Assembly: GCA_963730785.1 (NCBI GenBank)
Contig: CAVSTF010000006.1
Location: 62,001-126,000 of the forward strand
Reading direction: 5' to 3'
Origin: Bog-473 sp963730785
GTDB taxonomy: Bacteria; Actinomycetota; Acidimicrobiia; Acidimicrobiales; RAAP-2
Length of the DNA: 64,000 nucleotides
The position numbers were made by a program, and so were the translations under genes. Numbering within the stretch: position 1 is the stretch's first letter; every line of letters begins with the position of its first letter. Positions 23,482 to 33,081 of this stretch are shown here, one piece after another. Under the pieces are notes generated by a model that saw only the letters and a program-made list of their open reading frames with translations, was not told where the DNA came from and did no database searches.

Positions 23482-24129
23482 ATGACAACGGGATCAGAGC
23501 AGTACTACCGGGAGCGGGCTCAGGAATACGACCTGGTCTATGCCAAACCGGAACGTCAATTGGATCTACAGAACATGCGGTCGTGGTTGCCCGTACGCAT
23601 GCAGGAGCGCCAGGTGCTCGAAATCGCCACCGGTACCGGGTACTGGACCGATGTCTATGGCGATGAGGCCACGAGCGTTGTGGCCACCGACGTCAATGAG
23701 GAGACGCTTGAAGTAGCACGAGCACGCCGGAAGTGGCCTCCCTCGACTTCGTTTGTGGTAGCCGATGCATTCGATCTTGAGTCAGTAATGGGTGAATTTG
23801 ATGCCGCCTTTGTCGGTTTCTTCTGGTCCCATGTTTCACTGGGCGATCTCGACCGAGTCCTAAATGGGATTCGGAGCCGGCTCGGACCGGGTGGCCTGGG
23901 AGTATTCATCGACAATCGCTATGTCGATGGCAGCAATCATTTGGTAACCAGGACCGACGTCGAGGGCAACACCTATCAAGCGCGAGCGCTGGCGGATGGC
24001 ACCCAGTGGGAGGTGCGCAAGAACTTTCCGACCTCGGCCGATGTGTGCTCGAAGCTGAACAGGCTCGCCACCAGGATCGAGATCCATGAGTGGACCTACT
24101 ACTGGGCGGCCACCTGCACTTTCGATTGA
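23482..24129 (+). CDS. class I SAM-dependent methyltransferase
   Basis: 215 residues from ATG 23482, behind AAGGGGAG. The SAM site is VLEIATGTGYWTDVY, with the acidic motif II in VVATDVNEETLEVA and motif III in FVVADAFDLES. The N-terminal EQYYRERAQEYDLVY is seen in small-molecule methyltransferases. Substrate unknown. The next gene starts 30 bp downstream on the same strand. Confidence 0.88.
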   Translation: MTTGSEQYYRERAQEYDLVYAKPERQLDLQNMRSWLPVRMQERQVLEIATGTGYWTDVYGDEATSVVATDVNEETLEVARARRKWPPSTSFVVADAFDLESVMGEFDAAFVGFFWSHVSLGDLDRVLNGIRSRLGPGGLGVFIDNRYVDGSNHLVTRTDVEGNTYQARALADGTQWEVRKNFPTSADVCSKLNRLATRIEIHEWTYYWAATCTFD

Positions 24130-24159
24130 TTAAGACTCCGTGGCAGTAGGTTCCCAGTG

Positions 24160-25333
24160 ATGTCGAATACCGCCACGGTGTTGTCGGCCGAAGAAGCCCG
24201 ACGGGTGGCCCTCTTCGCGCAAGGTCTGTCCGGGCCTCGGGCTGTTGGTGACCCGGCGGCCATGTTGCGCCGACTGGGTGCGGTGCAGCTGGACACCATT
24301 TCGGTCTTGGCCCGTTCGCATGAGCTCGTGGCGTACGCCCGGTATGGAGCCATTGCTCGAAAGCGCATTGAACAGGCCTATTGGGGTTCGAAGAGTCAGA
24401 CGTTCGAATACTGGTCCCACGCCGCCTGTGTGTTGCCGTTGGAGGATTGGCCTCGCTATGCGTTCAGGCGGCGAGCCTTCATCGCCAAGGGCAAGCGCTG
24501 GCACCTCCTGGAGGACATGGCCAAGAGCTGTGGAGACGTCATCACCAAAATTCGCTCCGAAGGCCCGCTGACCGCGCGTGAGCTTGGCGGAGCCAAAAAG
24601 GGCGGGGTCTGGTGGGACTGGTCGGAGATCAAGATCGCCGCCGAATGGCTGCTCGACATTGGTGAGTTGGTCTGCCGGGAACGTCGCGGCTTTCAACGGG
24701 TGTATGACCTGGCGGAACGGGCCATTCCGACTGAACTGCAAGGCATTGAGTTTTCGGACGAAGAGTGTGCTGTGCGTCTGGTCAACGCAGCGGGTGGCGC
24801 GATGGGCGTGGCGACCGTGGCTGACCTGGCGGCCTACCACGGCCTGCCGCAGGCCCTCGTGCGAAGTGTCATGGACCAATCTGAATTTGGAGCCAACCGG
24901 AGTCGAAGGCTGGAAACAGACAGCCTTTGTTGGTCCAGGTGCGCTCGATGTGCTCAGCCGTCGGGTCACCGGGAGGACAATGCTCCTTTCGCCTTTTGAC
25001 TCGTTGATCTGGTTTCGGCCGAGAGCAGAACGACTCTTCGGGATCCGCCATCGGCTCGAGGCCTATACGCCGAGCCACAAGCGCCGTTTCGGTTACTTCG
25101 CCATGCCCATTCTGGCCGGTACCAAATTCGTTGGATTGGTTGATCCCGGCCGAGATGCCTCAACCTTTCTGGCCAAGCAAGTGACCATGGAGCAGCCCGG
25201 TGCGGTTCGCCACGCGGCGAAGGCCATCGTCGAAGCAGCGTCGTGGGTGGGCAGCGAACGGATCGAAGTCGGGCGAGTTGAGCCCGAGTCAGTGCGATCC
25301 GAACTTGAGTCGCACTTGACTTCATCTGACTGA
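24160..25333 (+). CDS. YcaQ/AlkX-like winged-helix DNA glycosylase (one frameshift)
   Basis: The N-terminal part (LRRLGAVQLDTISVLARSHEL, in part) carries the Q-x-D motif of the YcaQ branch of the AlkZ-like glycosylases, which excise alkylated bases and unhook interstrand cross-links. WSHAACVLPLEDWPR and GGVWWDWSEIKIAAEWLLDIGELV (partly quoted) are also typical. The frame shifts by a net +1 base near 24885-24900 (after VMDQSEFG) and continues with VEGWKQTAFVGP, MLLSPFDSLIWFRPR and RFGYFAMPILAG, which are family-conserved. Full length would be about 390 residues. Start is ATG 24160 or the adjacent GTG 24157. Confidence 0.82.
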
Positions 25334-25340
25334 GGAAAAT

Positions 25341-26229
25341 TCAAACGGATTCGATTGCGTAGTGCGCAGCGATTTCCTCGAATGCTTTGACTGACCCTCC
25401 GTAGGGACCAGTCTGGGCCGGATGATGCACGACCAGTTGATCGAATCCCAAATCAAGGTAGGGCGCCGCCAATTCCTGAAATTGATTGAGTGACGAGATG
25501 GTGCTCTCGGTTGGGGTCCACAGCAGGACCTTGGACAGGCTGGAAACTTCGCGCCCAACTTCTACACAGGCCTCATTGAGCAGTTCGCACTGTTGGCGCA
25601 CCGCGTCGAGAATCGTCTCGGGAGTCCGCGGTCCGGTACCGGCGATACCGATGGTGACCCATTGAGCGCCCAGGGAGGCAGCCAAGCCGAGCCCCTTCCG
25701 TCCACCAGCCGCCACGGTCAAAGGGAAGGGGGACTGCAACGCTGCCGGGAGTGCTCGGCGCACCATCGGCGCGGTAGAACCGACCTGAAAAATCGGTGCG
25801 GGTGTCGGCATCTCCGTTGAGGATGGTCCGGAGAAGACTAAGGAACTCGGCGAACCGGTCCATACGCTCGGCTGGATCCCAGGGAACGTTGCCGAGGGCG
25901 GTGGCATCAGGACCCTGGCTCCCTGGTCCGATCCCGAGGTCGAAGCGGCCGTTGCTCAGGTCGTCGAGCGCGAGTACGTCGCGGGCCAACGTGACCGGGT
26001 GCCGGAAGTTCGGGGTCGCCACGAGCGTGCCGAGTCTGATGCGCTGGGTCACCACCGCCGCGGCAGCCAAGACCGGAACGGCGGCGTGCCAGGGACCGTT
26101 GGGCATGCCGCTCCAGCGGACGTGGTCGTAGGTCCAGGCGGTGCCAAACCCGACGTCGTCGGCCCATTCCCATTGTCGACGAGCTTCGGGCCACCGATCG
26201 GTGGGAAGGATGACCAGACCCACGCGCAC
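25341..26229 (-). CDS. LLM-class flavin/F420-dependent oxidoreductase (one frameshift)
   Basis: The first frame, from GTG 26229, gives VGLVILPTDRW, FGTAWTYDHVRWSGM, RIRLGTLVATPNFRHP and FDLGIGPGSQGPDA, the TIM-barrel luciferase-like monooxygenase pattern of F420-dependent enzymes. After FSGRFYRADGAP (near 25760) it shifts by net +1 to the frame with PFPLTVAAGGRKGLGLAA and VHHPAQTGPYGGSVKAFEEIAAHY. It would be about 295 residues intact. The neighbouring gene on the same strand ends 27 bp upstream. Substrate unknown. Confidence 0.82.
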
Positions 26230-26256
26230 ATGGAAACGCTAATGGCAATCCGATCA

Positions 26257-27321
26257 TCAAGTTGCTGATTGCCAGTGCATCCAGTTGCCATGTTCTTGGA
26301 CGTAAGCCAGAAGTTCGGCCCGGCGCTCGCCCTTGTCAAAAATGACTGCGCCCAGGATGTCGGACGCCGAATGTTCGTGGCCAGCGGTTGCTTCAGCGGC
26401 AAAGTCCTCAACCGTGGCTGCACCTTCGGCGCTCAACCAGGCGATCGGTCGTTGGTGGGAGCCATCAATCAGAATCTGAATGAATCGCTGGCGATCCTCA
26501 AGGGAGAAGTACGCAAAGGCCCACGTGGTCATCACCACGGCGGCGCAACCGTTCGCCAGTTCGTTGAGCATCTGCGGGAGCACGTCGTTGCCGTCTCCGG
26601 CGATGACTCTGGGTGGATTGGATTGAGCCACCTTGATGGAGGCGGCCACACGTTCGGTGCGACCGCTATCGGGCCATACACAAGCCAAGAGCCACTTGGC
26701 ATCGCTTGGATTTGTCAGATCGATCGGGGATCGGTCAATACCCATGCGATCGATCAGGGTCGGCAGGTGAGTGGCGATGGGGGGTGAACCGCTCAATACC
26801 TCACACGTCACATGTACCGATGAGTCAGATGGCCCGGTCGTGCCGTGCGCACCGTAGTCCAGCAGGTAGTTATCGCAGAGCAGGTTAATCCCGGCACTGG
26901 CGCCGACGTCGATGAGCGCCATGGGTTGTGGCAACCGTTTGGCCAGCCACGTCAAACCCGGTCCGATCAAGGCACTGCGGCCGCAGTCGTTGGTTTGGAT
27001 CTGACGACTGGAGAGCAAGGCCATGAGTTCGGAGCGATGGGTTCGGCATAACTCCACAAAGGGAGGGCCAGGATCGGCATCCACTCTTCCGGCGTAGATA
27101 TCGACCAGCGGGCTGTCAACGCCGTCAAGGACCAGATAGTGCACGGCAGCCAACAGAGAGGTGGGGAGATGCGCCGCCGGCGGTGCGGAGCGCACGAAGT
27201 CCAGCAGCTCCTGGTCTTCGGCCACCGCACTGCAGACGCGCTGATAGAGCGGAGAGGTGGCCTCACAGTGGGTCGCAAACCACGACCAGAGCTGGACGAA
27301 GTCGTCATTCGGATCACTCAT
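26257..27321 (-). CDS. DUF2332 domain protein
   Basis: 354 residues from ATG 27321. The pattern WFATHCEATSPLYQRV, a central GASAGINLLCDNY and a later TTWAFAYFSLEDRQRF match the DUF2332 family, which is common in Actinomycetota and has a methyltransferase-like core; DVGASAGINL could be a SAM-binding turn. No biochemical role is established to my knowledge. It lies upstream of the LLM enzyme on the same strand and may be co-transcribed. Confidence 0.8.
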   Translation of the reverse strand: MSDPNDDFVQLWSWFATHCEATSPLYQRVCSAVAEDQELLDFVRSAPPAAHLPTSLLAAVHYLVLDGVDSPLVDIYAGRVDADPGPPFVELCRTHRSELMALLSSRQIQTNDCGRSALIGPGLTWLAKRLPQPMALIDVGASAGINLLCDNYLLDYGAHGTTGPSDSSVHVTCEVLSGSPPIATHLPTLIDRMGIDRSPIDLTNPSDAKWLLACVWPDSGRTERVAASIKVAQSNPPRVIAGDGNDVLPQMLNELANGCAAVVMTTWAFAYFSLEDRQRFIQILIDGSHQRPIAWLSAEGAATVEDFAAEATAGHEHSASDILGAVIFDKGERRAELLAYVQEHGNWMHWQSAT

Positions 27322-27476
27322 GCCGAAAAGTCTCACACAGGAGAAGGGACCATTCCCGGCGGAATCTCTACTAGGAAATAGTCGATTCTCAGAAGAATTG
27401 ATCCGACAAGTTTGACCTGTTCAGTTAGACGACAGCCCCCATGGGACTGCCCACCCGTTTGTGATACTCCTAGTGC

Positions 27477-27872
27477 GTGGCCGGATACAGCGGAACGCCC
27501 CTCTTGCAAAAGCTCGGTGTTAAGGATCCCTCGACACTGTTGTTGTATGCGGCATCCCCCGGCGTGTTTCCCGACTTGCCCTCCGGCGTGCAGGTAAAAA
27601 GCCAGGCTCGCGGGAAGGTGGACGTAGCGGTGGCGTTTTTCACGGAGCGGCGCCAGTTGGAGCGTCGAATCGAAACGCTCGAGAAGGTCATCTTCCCCAA
27701 TGGCGGCCTGTGGATCGCCTGGCCCAAAAAGGCATCCGGGTTCACGACTGACATCACCGATGACGTGGTGCGAGCGGTGGCGTTGCCGCGAGGGTTGGTG
27801 GACAACAAGGTATGTGCCATTGACGACACCTGGACCGGTTTGCGCCTGGTTTGGCGCGTCGAACGTCGCTAA
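27477..27872 (+). CDS. DUF3052 family protein
   Basis: 131 residues starting GYSGTPLLQKLGVK, with the conserved core FTERRQLERRIETLEKVIFPNGGLWIAWPKK (partly quoted) and ending GLRLVWRVERR; this is the DUF3052 family of Actinomycetota, without a known function. There is no ribosome site before GTG 27477. A possible extended -10, TGTGATACT (27460-27468), ends eight bases before the GTG, so a leaderless mRNA is likely. Confidence 0.82.
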   Translation: MAGYSGTPLLQKLGVKDPSTLLLYAASPGVFPDLPSGVQVKSQARGKVDVAVAFFTERRQLERRIETLEKVIFPNGGLWIAWPKKASGFTTDITDDVVRAVALPRGLVDNKVCAIDDTWTGLRLVWRVERR

Positions 27873-27884
27873 ATCGAGAATGAA

Positions 27885-28511
27885 CTAGAAGAGTTTGAAT
27901 CGACTGAGGGGCCAGAAGCGGACATCGACTTTGCCAACGATGGTTGATGTCTTGATGGGACCCCAGTACCGACTATCGCAGGACTCAGTCCGGTTGTCGC
28001 CCATGACGAACACTTCGTTGGCGGGCACGCGGTACGGCTTGTTCAGTCCATAAGGAGCCCCGCTTGGAATTGGATACGTCTGGTGGCGTACCGCCGCCGG
28101 TAGCCATGGCTGCGCCAGCAGTTTGGAATCGATGTACACCTGGCCGTCCGACAGGGTGATGGTCTGTCCCGCCAGTCCGATGACACGCTTGACCAGATCA
28201 TTGACCGGCGGACCCGCACAGTGCTCGTCCTTGGGGGTCGTAAAGACCACCACATCACCGGTATGCACCGAATGGAAGTGGTAGGCGAGTTTGTCGACCA
28301 GGATGCGGTCGTTCACGTTCAACGTCGGTTCCATCGAACCCGAGGGAATCGAATAGGTTCCGACCACAAAGGTCCTGAGCAGGACGGCCACGACAATGGC
28401 CACGGCGATGATCACCGCGCCCTCGACCAGCCAGCGAGAGCGCTTGGGCTTGGCGTCCTCCGCCGGAGGCGTGCTGGCCGTGTCCACCTGTTCGATTGTT
28501 CCTTCGCTCAT
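27885..28511 (-). CDS. lepB: signal peptidase I
   Basis: 208 residues: a cytoplasmic N-terminus, one membrane helix (about 29-45) and the S26 peptidase domain. The catalytic serine is Ser59 in SIPSGSMEPTL and the lysine is Lys108 in DLVKRVIGL; box E, VFMGDNRTESCDSRYWGPI (partly), is also present. It removes signal peptides from exported proteins at the outer face of the membrane. It is convergent with DUF3052 (12 bp) and divergent from the HAD gene (70 bp). ATG 28511 is chosen over an upstream frame extension because it leaves a normal-length cytoplasmic tail. Confidence 0.93.
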   Translation of the reverse strand: MSEGTIEQVDTASTPPAEDAKPKRSRWLVEGAVIIAVAIVVAVLLRTFVVGTYSIPSGSMEPTLNVNDRILVDKLAYHFHSVHTGDVVVFTTPKDEHCAGPPVNDLVKRVIGLAGQTITLSDGQVYIDSKLLAQPWLPAAVRHQTYPIPSGAPYGLNKPYRVPANEVFVMGDNRTESCDSRYWGPIKTSTIVGKVDVRFWPLSRFKLF

Positions 28512-28581
28512 GGCGCCAAGCAGTATTACCGCTCGGGCCCGTCTGTCCTGTTCACGCACTTCGAGGCGTCAAACTGGGGGA

Positions 28582-29292
28582 ATGACGGGCGCAGTCATCT
28601 TCGACTTCTACGGCACCTTGGCTCGCTGGCAGGATCGGCATGACGCCAATTACCCGGCCGTCTTTGCCGCCCACGGCTACCAGCTGAGCGACGACATCCT
28701 GACCGCCTATTTCGACCGCTATGACGGCGTCGCCCACGCTGAACACTCAGTTGACGCCACTACCTATGAAGCCTGGGTGCGCAGCCGGCTGAATGACCTC
28801 GCCACCGCGTGTGAAGTGGCGGAAGGCGACCGGGACCGCATCGTTGAGGCGCTCCGTGTCTCGGACAGAGATGCCATGGTGGCCTACCCAGAGGCAGCGT
28901 CAACCTTGATGGCGCTTCGAGAGAGCGGCTGGTTGATCGGGGTCTGTTCGAATTGGGGTTGGGAGCTGAATTCCTTCCTGGAGCAGGTTGAACTGCTTTC
29001 CTTGGTGGATTCAGCGGTCACCTCGGCTCGGGCGGGTGCCCGTAAGCCACACCCCACCATTTTTCAGCATGCCATCGACCAGCTTGGGGTGGCGTTCGAG
29101 GAGGTGGTGTTTGTCGGGGACTCATGGCGCCCCGACGTTGAAGGCCCACGCGGATTGGGCATGACCGCGGTGCACGTCTGGCGACCCGAGGAGCGAGGAG
29201 AGTCGCAACCTCCCGAACTGATGGCAGGCGCCTATCGGGTAAGCGATCTCTCGGAAATCCCGAAGCTGCTCAGCTCGCTGTCGTTGGGGTAA
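28582..29292 (+). CDS. HAD-superfamily hydrolase
   Basis: 236 residues. HAD motif I is VIFDFYGTLARW, but the second aspartate is replaced by tyrosine (D-F-Y-G-T), as in some dehalogenase-like and epoxide-hydrolase-like HADs. Motif II is GVCSNWG, motif III is RKPHP and motif IV is VVFVGDSWRPDVEGPRG. Substrate unknown; phosphatase or dehalogenase-type chemistry possible. It is preceded by GGGGGA and is divergent from lepB. Its last 23 bp overlap the convergent acyl-CoA ligase gene. Confidence 0.85.
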   Translation: MTGAVIFDFYGTLARWQDRHDANYPAVFAAHGYQLSDDILTAYFDRYDGVAHAEHSVDATTYEAWVRSRLNDLATACEVAEGDRDRIVEALRVSDRDAMVAYPEAASTLMALRESGWLIGVCSNWGWELNSFLEQVELLSLVDSAVTSARAGARKPHPTIFQHAIDQLGVAFEEVVFVGDSWRPDVEGPRGLGMTAVHVWRPEERGESQPPELMAGAYRVSDLSEIPKLLSSLSLG

Positions 29293-30971
29293 TGGGCGGC
29301 CGACCGTGTTCGGCGAGACCAGCAGCCAGCATGGCTCGATCGTCATCGGTGAGCACTCGATATTCGGGCTTGGACGTACCCAAGGGCCACCACCAGACCG
29401 GATCGTCACAGATCCAGGCCTCTTTTCGGAGTTCGACCTTGGTCACCTTGCCGGTGCCGGTCTGAGGGAGTGAATCCGAGAGCCGGACAAACCGAGGGAT
29501 CCACTTGAGGCCGAGGTCCGGTTGTGAGGTCAGCCACTCGGCAAAGGACGCCGGGTCGAACTCGACATGCGGCGCCAGCTCCATGGCCAGCATTACTTGG
29601 TCGCCGGCGCCAGATCCCGTGTCCGGCACCGGATAGATGGCTGCCACGGCGATGTCGGGATTGCGAGAGAGCACAGCCTCCACGGGGCCGGCAGCGAAGT
29701 TTTCGGAATCCACTCGGAGCCAGTCGCCGGATCGTCCGGCGAAGTAAATGAACCCGTCCTCGTCGACGTAGGCCAGGTCGCCGGTCCAGTACCAGCCATT
29801 GCGCAGTCGGTCCTGTTCGGCGCTCTCATGGTTGTAGTAGCCCTCGAACTTGCCGCGACCGCTTCGATTGACCAATTCGCCGGTGGCCTCAGAGGCGTTG
29901 AGGAGCCGCTTGTCCGCGTCGAACTGTGCTGGTGGACATTGTTCGAGCGTTTCTGCATTGAGCACCGCCAAGTCGACGCCGTCGACGGCTTTGCCGAGAG
30001 CGCCGGCTGGCATGCCCATAACCGGATTGATGGCTGCTCCACCTTCACTCTGTCCGTAGCCTTCTATGAGGTAGCAACCGAACCGCTTGCGAAACCGGCT
30101 GCGATCACGCACCGACGCCTCAGTGCCGAACGCGCTTTGCAATGTGTTCTCGGCGTCGTCTGGTCGCTCCGGTGTGGCCAGGATGTACGCAATGGCCTTG
30201 CCGACATAGCTGAACTTGGTGGCTCCGAACCGACGGACGTCTTCCATGAACTCTGAGGCGCTGAAGCGGGGTCGGACCGCGATGGCGGCGCCGACCATCA
30301 CCGCCGGACCCCACAGGGCCATAAGGGCGTTGCCGTGGAAGAGGGGCATGGGGCAATAGCACACGTCGTCGGGTGTGTAGCCGTAGCCAGGTGCGGCGAC
30401 TTCGGCGATGCCGGCCAACCTCCCCTGGGTGCACCGAACGGCCTTGGGGTTGCCGGTGGTGCCGGAGGTGAAGATCAATTGAAAGAGCGACGTCATCTTC
30501 GACCTGATCGGCATTGGCAATGAGTGCCCGAGCGGGCGCGCCGGGGTCGGTGGCATCGAAGGCAGAGAGCTGTGATTGGAAGTCGGCCGAGTCGATATTG
30601 AGGATGTGGCCGGCATCGAAGCCGAGGTCGAGTCCTTCGATGAGCTCCACCCCCTCATCGTCGGTCACGATCATGTAGCAGTCGGTGGCACGGATGTCGG
30701 CTGCCAGGGCGTCGCCCTTTCGGGTCGGATTGACGCCGACAATGGCGATGCCGGCCAAGGCGGCGCCATTGAGCCAGAACAGGTACTCCGGCCCATTGGG
30801 AAGGAGAACGCCGACATGGAGCGGGCCGCTCTGGTGCAGCGATAGGGCCAAGGCACCTCGGGCCGCCCCTTCATTGACCGCTTGGCGCCAAGTCCATTGG
30901 CCCATCGCCGACAGCACGCCGGGACGATCGTCTTCGGCCCTCGCTGCCACCAAGGTCGCAACTGATGTCAT
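29270..30971 (-). CDS. AMP-forming acyl-CoA synthetase (one frameshift)
   Basis: The N-terminal frame from ATG 30971 (behind AAGGAAAG) gives PLHVGVLLPNGPEYLFWLNG and VGVNPTRKGDALAADI. It shifts near 30495 (net +1) to the frame with LIFTSGTTGNPKAV, the ATP-binding loop, then GYGQSEGGAAINP, YWTGDLAYVDEDGFIYFAGR and the C-terminal lysine motif LPQTGTGKVTKVEL. Intact length would be about 566 residues. Sequence style resembles mycobacterial FadD17-type ligases (impression only), which would activate a fatty or steroid-derived acid. It lies 11 bp downstream of no gene on its own strand; the FMN oxidase gene follows in the same direction at its other side. Confidence 0.85.
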
Positions 30972-30982
30972 ATCTTTCCTTT

Positions 30983-32062
30983 TTACTTCGACCGTTCGGG
31001 GCTGCGTCGAACCAATGAGCGGTCGATGTCAGCAATGGTGGCGGAGCCGCACAGCGCCATGGAGCGCCGCAGTTCGGATTGATACCACTCCAGCAGGCCC
31101 GAGATGCCATCGGCACCGCCGACCGCCAGGGCCCACAGCGATGGTCGCCCCACCAACACGGCCCGGGCGCCCAACGCGAGGGCCTTGACCACGTCAGGTG
31201 ATCGTCGTACGCCGCCGTCGACGTAGACCTCGGCTCGACCGGCCACGGCATCGACGATTTCGGCCAGGATGTCGGCCGTTGCCGGCGCGTCGGCCAACTG
31301 ACGGGCGCCATGATTCGACACCACAATTCCTTTGGCACCGGCTTCCACGCAGCGAACGGCATCGTCAGCCCGCTGTACGCCCTTGGCGACGACGGGCAGA
31401 TCGGAGAGTGCGGCCAGCCAGCCAATGTCATCCGGCGTCAGCGCGGGCTCGAACTCCTTGGTGACGACGGCCATGAACCCGCCCTCACGTGCACTCTCGG
31501 TGCTGCCCCCGGCCAGGTTGGGTAGCGCCAGGTCGTCGGGGAGATGGACTCCACCGCGCAGCTCCCGGAGGCGAAGTCCGGATACCGGCGCATCGACGGT
31601 GAGCACCAGTGCCCCATAGTGGTGGGCTACGGCGCGCTGCACCAGATCCTTGGTTCGACCCCGATCTCGCAAAATGTAGATCTGCATCCATCGGGGGGAG
31701 CCCGGAGCCGCGGCGTCGACGTCCTCGAGGGCGCAGGTGGCCAGGGACGAGAGGATCATGAGCGCACCGGCCTGCGCTGCTCCCTGAGCGGTCGCGGCCT
31801 CACCGTCCGCGTGGGCCAATCCTTGGATAGCGGTCGGCGCAATGACGACCGGTGAGCTGACCGGTGTGCCGAGGAGGGTGGTGGAGGTATCGACTTCGGC
31901 GATGCCGGCGAGCACCCGGGGGTGCAGCTGCCAGCGAGACCAGGCCTCAATGTTGCCGGTGAGCAGGCGTTCGTCGTCGGCGCCACCGGAGTAATACGCG
32001 TAGGCCATTTCACCGATGATGTGCCTGGCCTGCAGCTCAAGATCATCGAGGGACAGGTCCAT
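30983..32062 (-). CDS. FMN-dependent alpha-hydroxy-acid oxidising enzyme
   Basis: About 359 residues from ATG 32062 (the frame is open to 32155 but the extra 31 residues are not family-like). The glycolate oxidase/lactate monooxygenase barrel is evident: GEMAYAYYSGGADDE with the substrate tyrosine, PVVIAPTAIQGLAH, WMQIYILRDRG, VVAKGVQRADDA with the FMN lysine, catalytic histidine in IVVSNHGARQL, then VYVDGGVRRSPDVVKALALGARAVLVGRP (partly quoted). It would oxidise a 2-hydroxy acid to the 2-oxo acid. It precedes the acyl-CoA synthetase on the same strand by 11 bp, probably one transcript. Confidence 0.88.
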   Translation of the reverse strand: MDLSLDDLELQARHIIGEMAYAYYSGGADDERLLTGNIEAWSRWQLHPRVLAGIAEVDTSTTLLGTPVSSPVVIAPTAIQGLAHADGEAATAQGAAQAGALMILSSLATCALEDVDAAAPGSPRWMQIYILRDRGRTKDLVQRAVAHHYGALVLTVDAPVSGLRLRELRGGVHLPDDLALPNLAGGSTESAREGGFMAVVTKEFEPALTPDDIGWLAALSDLPVVAKGVQRADDAVRCVEAGAKGIVVSNHGARQLADAPATADILAEIVDAVAGRAEVYVDGGVRRSPDVVKALALGARAVLVGRPSLWALAVGGADGISGLLEWYQSELRRSMALCGSATIADIDRSLVRRSPERSK

Positions 32063-32205
32063 GGCCCAGGGGTAGGCGGACGGCAATGTCCTCGCCGTGG
32101 GCAAGTTGTGACCGGGGCCTTCGGTGCTGGCAGGATGAGCGGGCACGAGCCGCATAGTAAGCGGGGACTGCGAATTCTTCCTATCTGGTCTCTGTTGGGG
32201 GTGAC

Positions 32206-33081
32206 ATGCGCTTCTCGTATGCCGAGTCGATGACTGATCCGTCGTTTTACCTGCCGCTGGCGCAAGCAGCGGAGGCGGCGGGCTTCGACTCCATGGTGGT
32301 GCCGGACAGTATTTGCTATCCGGAGGAATCGGATACCCGTTATCCCTTCAATCCGGATGGCACCCGGGAGTTTCTCGAGGACAAGCCCTTCCTTGAGCCG
32401 TTCTCGGTCATTCCCGCCATGGGCGCCGTGACCAAGAACCTCCGCTTCGTCACCTTCGTGGTCAAGCTACCCATACGGCAGCCGGTGCTGGTGGCCAAGC
32501 AGGTGACGTCCACCGCCGTCCTGACCAATAACCGGCTTCTGCTGGGCATCGGCACCAGCCCTTGGCCCGAGGACTACACGGTGTGCGGAGTGCCTTGGGA
32601 GGGCCGCGGTAAGCGCATGGACGAGCAGGTCGAGGTCATTCGTGGCCTCATGGCCGGTGGCTTCTTCGAGTTCCATGGCGAGGTGTACGACCTCCCCTCC
32701 GTGAAAATGAGCCCCACGCCGACCGTGCCCGTCCCGATCTTGATCGGTGGCCACCATGAAGCGGCGTTGCGTCGAGCCGCCATCAGTGGCGACGGTTGGT
32801 TGCACGGTGGTGGTGATCCGGCTGACCTGCCGGGGTTGCTGGTGCGCCTCGCTGAACTCCGCAAGGAACACGGCACCGAGGACAAGCCATTCGAGGTCCA
32901 TGTGATCTCGTTGGACGCCTACAGCCCGAGCGGCGTGCGTCGGCTGGAGGATCTTGGAGTTACGGACGTGATCGTGGGATTCCGTTGGCCCTACGTCAAG
33001 GAGCAGGACACCGAGACACTGCAGACCAAAATTGATGCACTGCAGCAATTCGCCGACAACGTGATTGCCAAGACTCGCTGA
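32206..33081 (+). CDS. LLM-class F420-dependent oxidoreductase
   Basis: 291 residues: MRFSYAESMTDPSFYLPLAQAAEAAGFDSMVVPD (in part), the glycine-rich LLLGIGTSPWPEDY, RMDEQVEVIRGLMAGGFFEFHGEVY (in part) and VPILIGGHHEAALRRAA. This is the luciferase-like TIM barrel used by F420 enzymes of Actinomycetota. It overlaps the following NTF2-like gene by one base (TGATG), a pairing that suggests consecutive steps on one substrate. Substrate unknown. Confidence 0.88.
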   Translation: MRFSYAESMTDPSFYLPLAQAAEAAGFDSMVVPDSICYPEESDTRYPFNPDGTREFLEDKPFLEPFSVIPAMGAVTKNLRFVTFVVKLPIRQPVLVAKQVTSTAVLTNNRLLLGIGTSPWPEDYTVCGVPWEGRGKRMDEQVEVIRGLMAGGFFEFHGEVYDLPSVKMSPTPTVPVPILIGGHHEAALRRAAISGDGWLHGGGDPADLPGLLVRLAELRKEHGTEDKPFEVHVISLDAYSPSGVRRLEDLGVTDVIVGFRWPYVKEQDTETLQTKIDALQQFADNVIAKTR

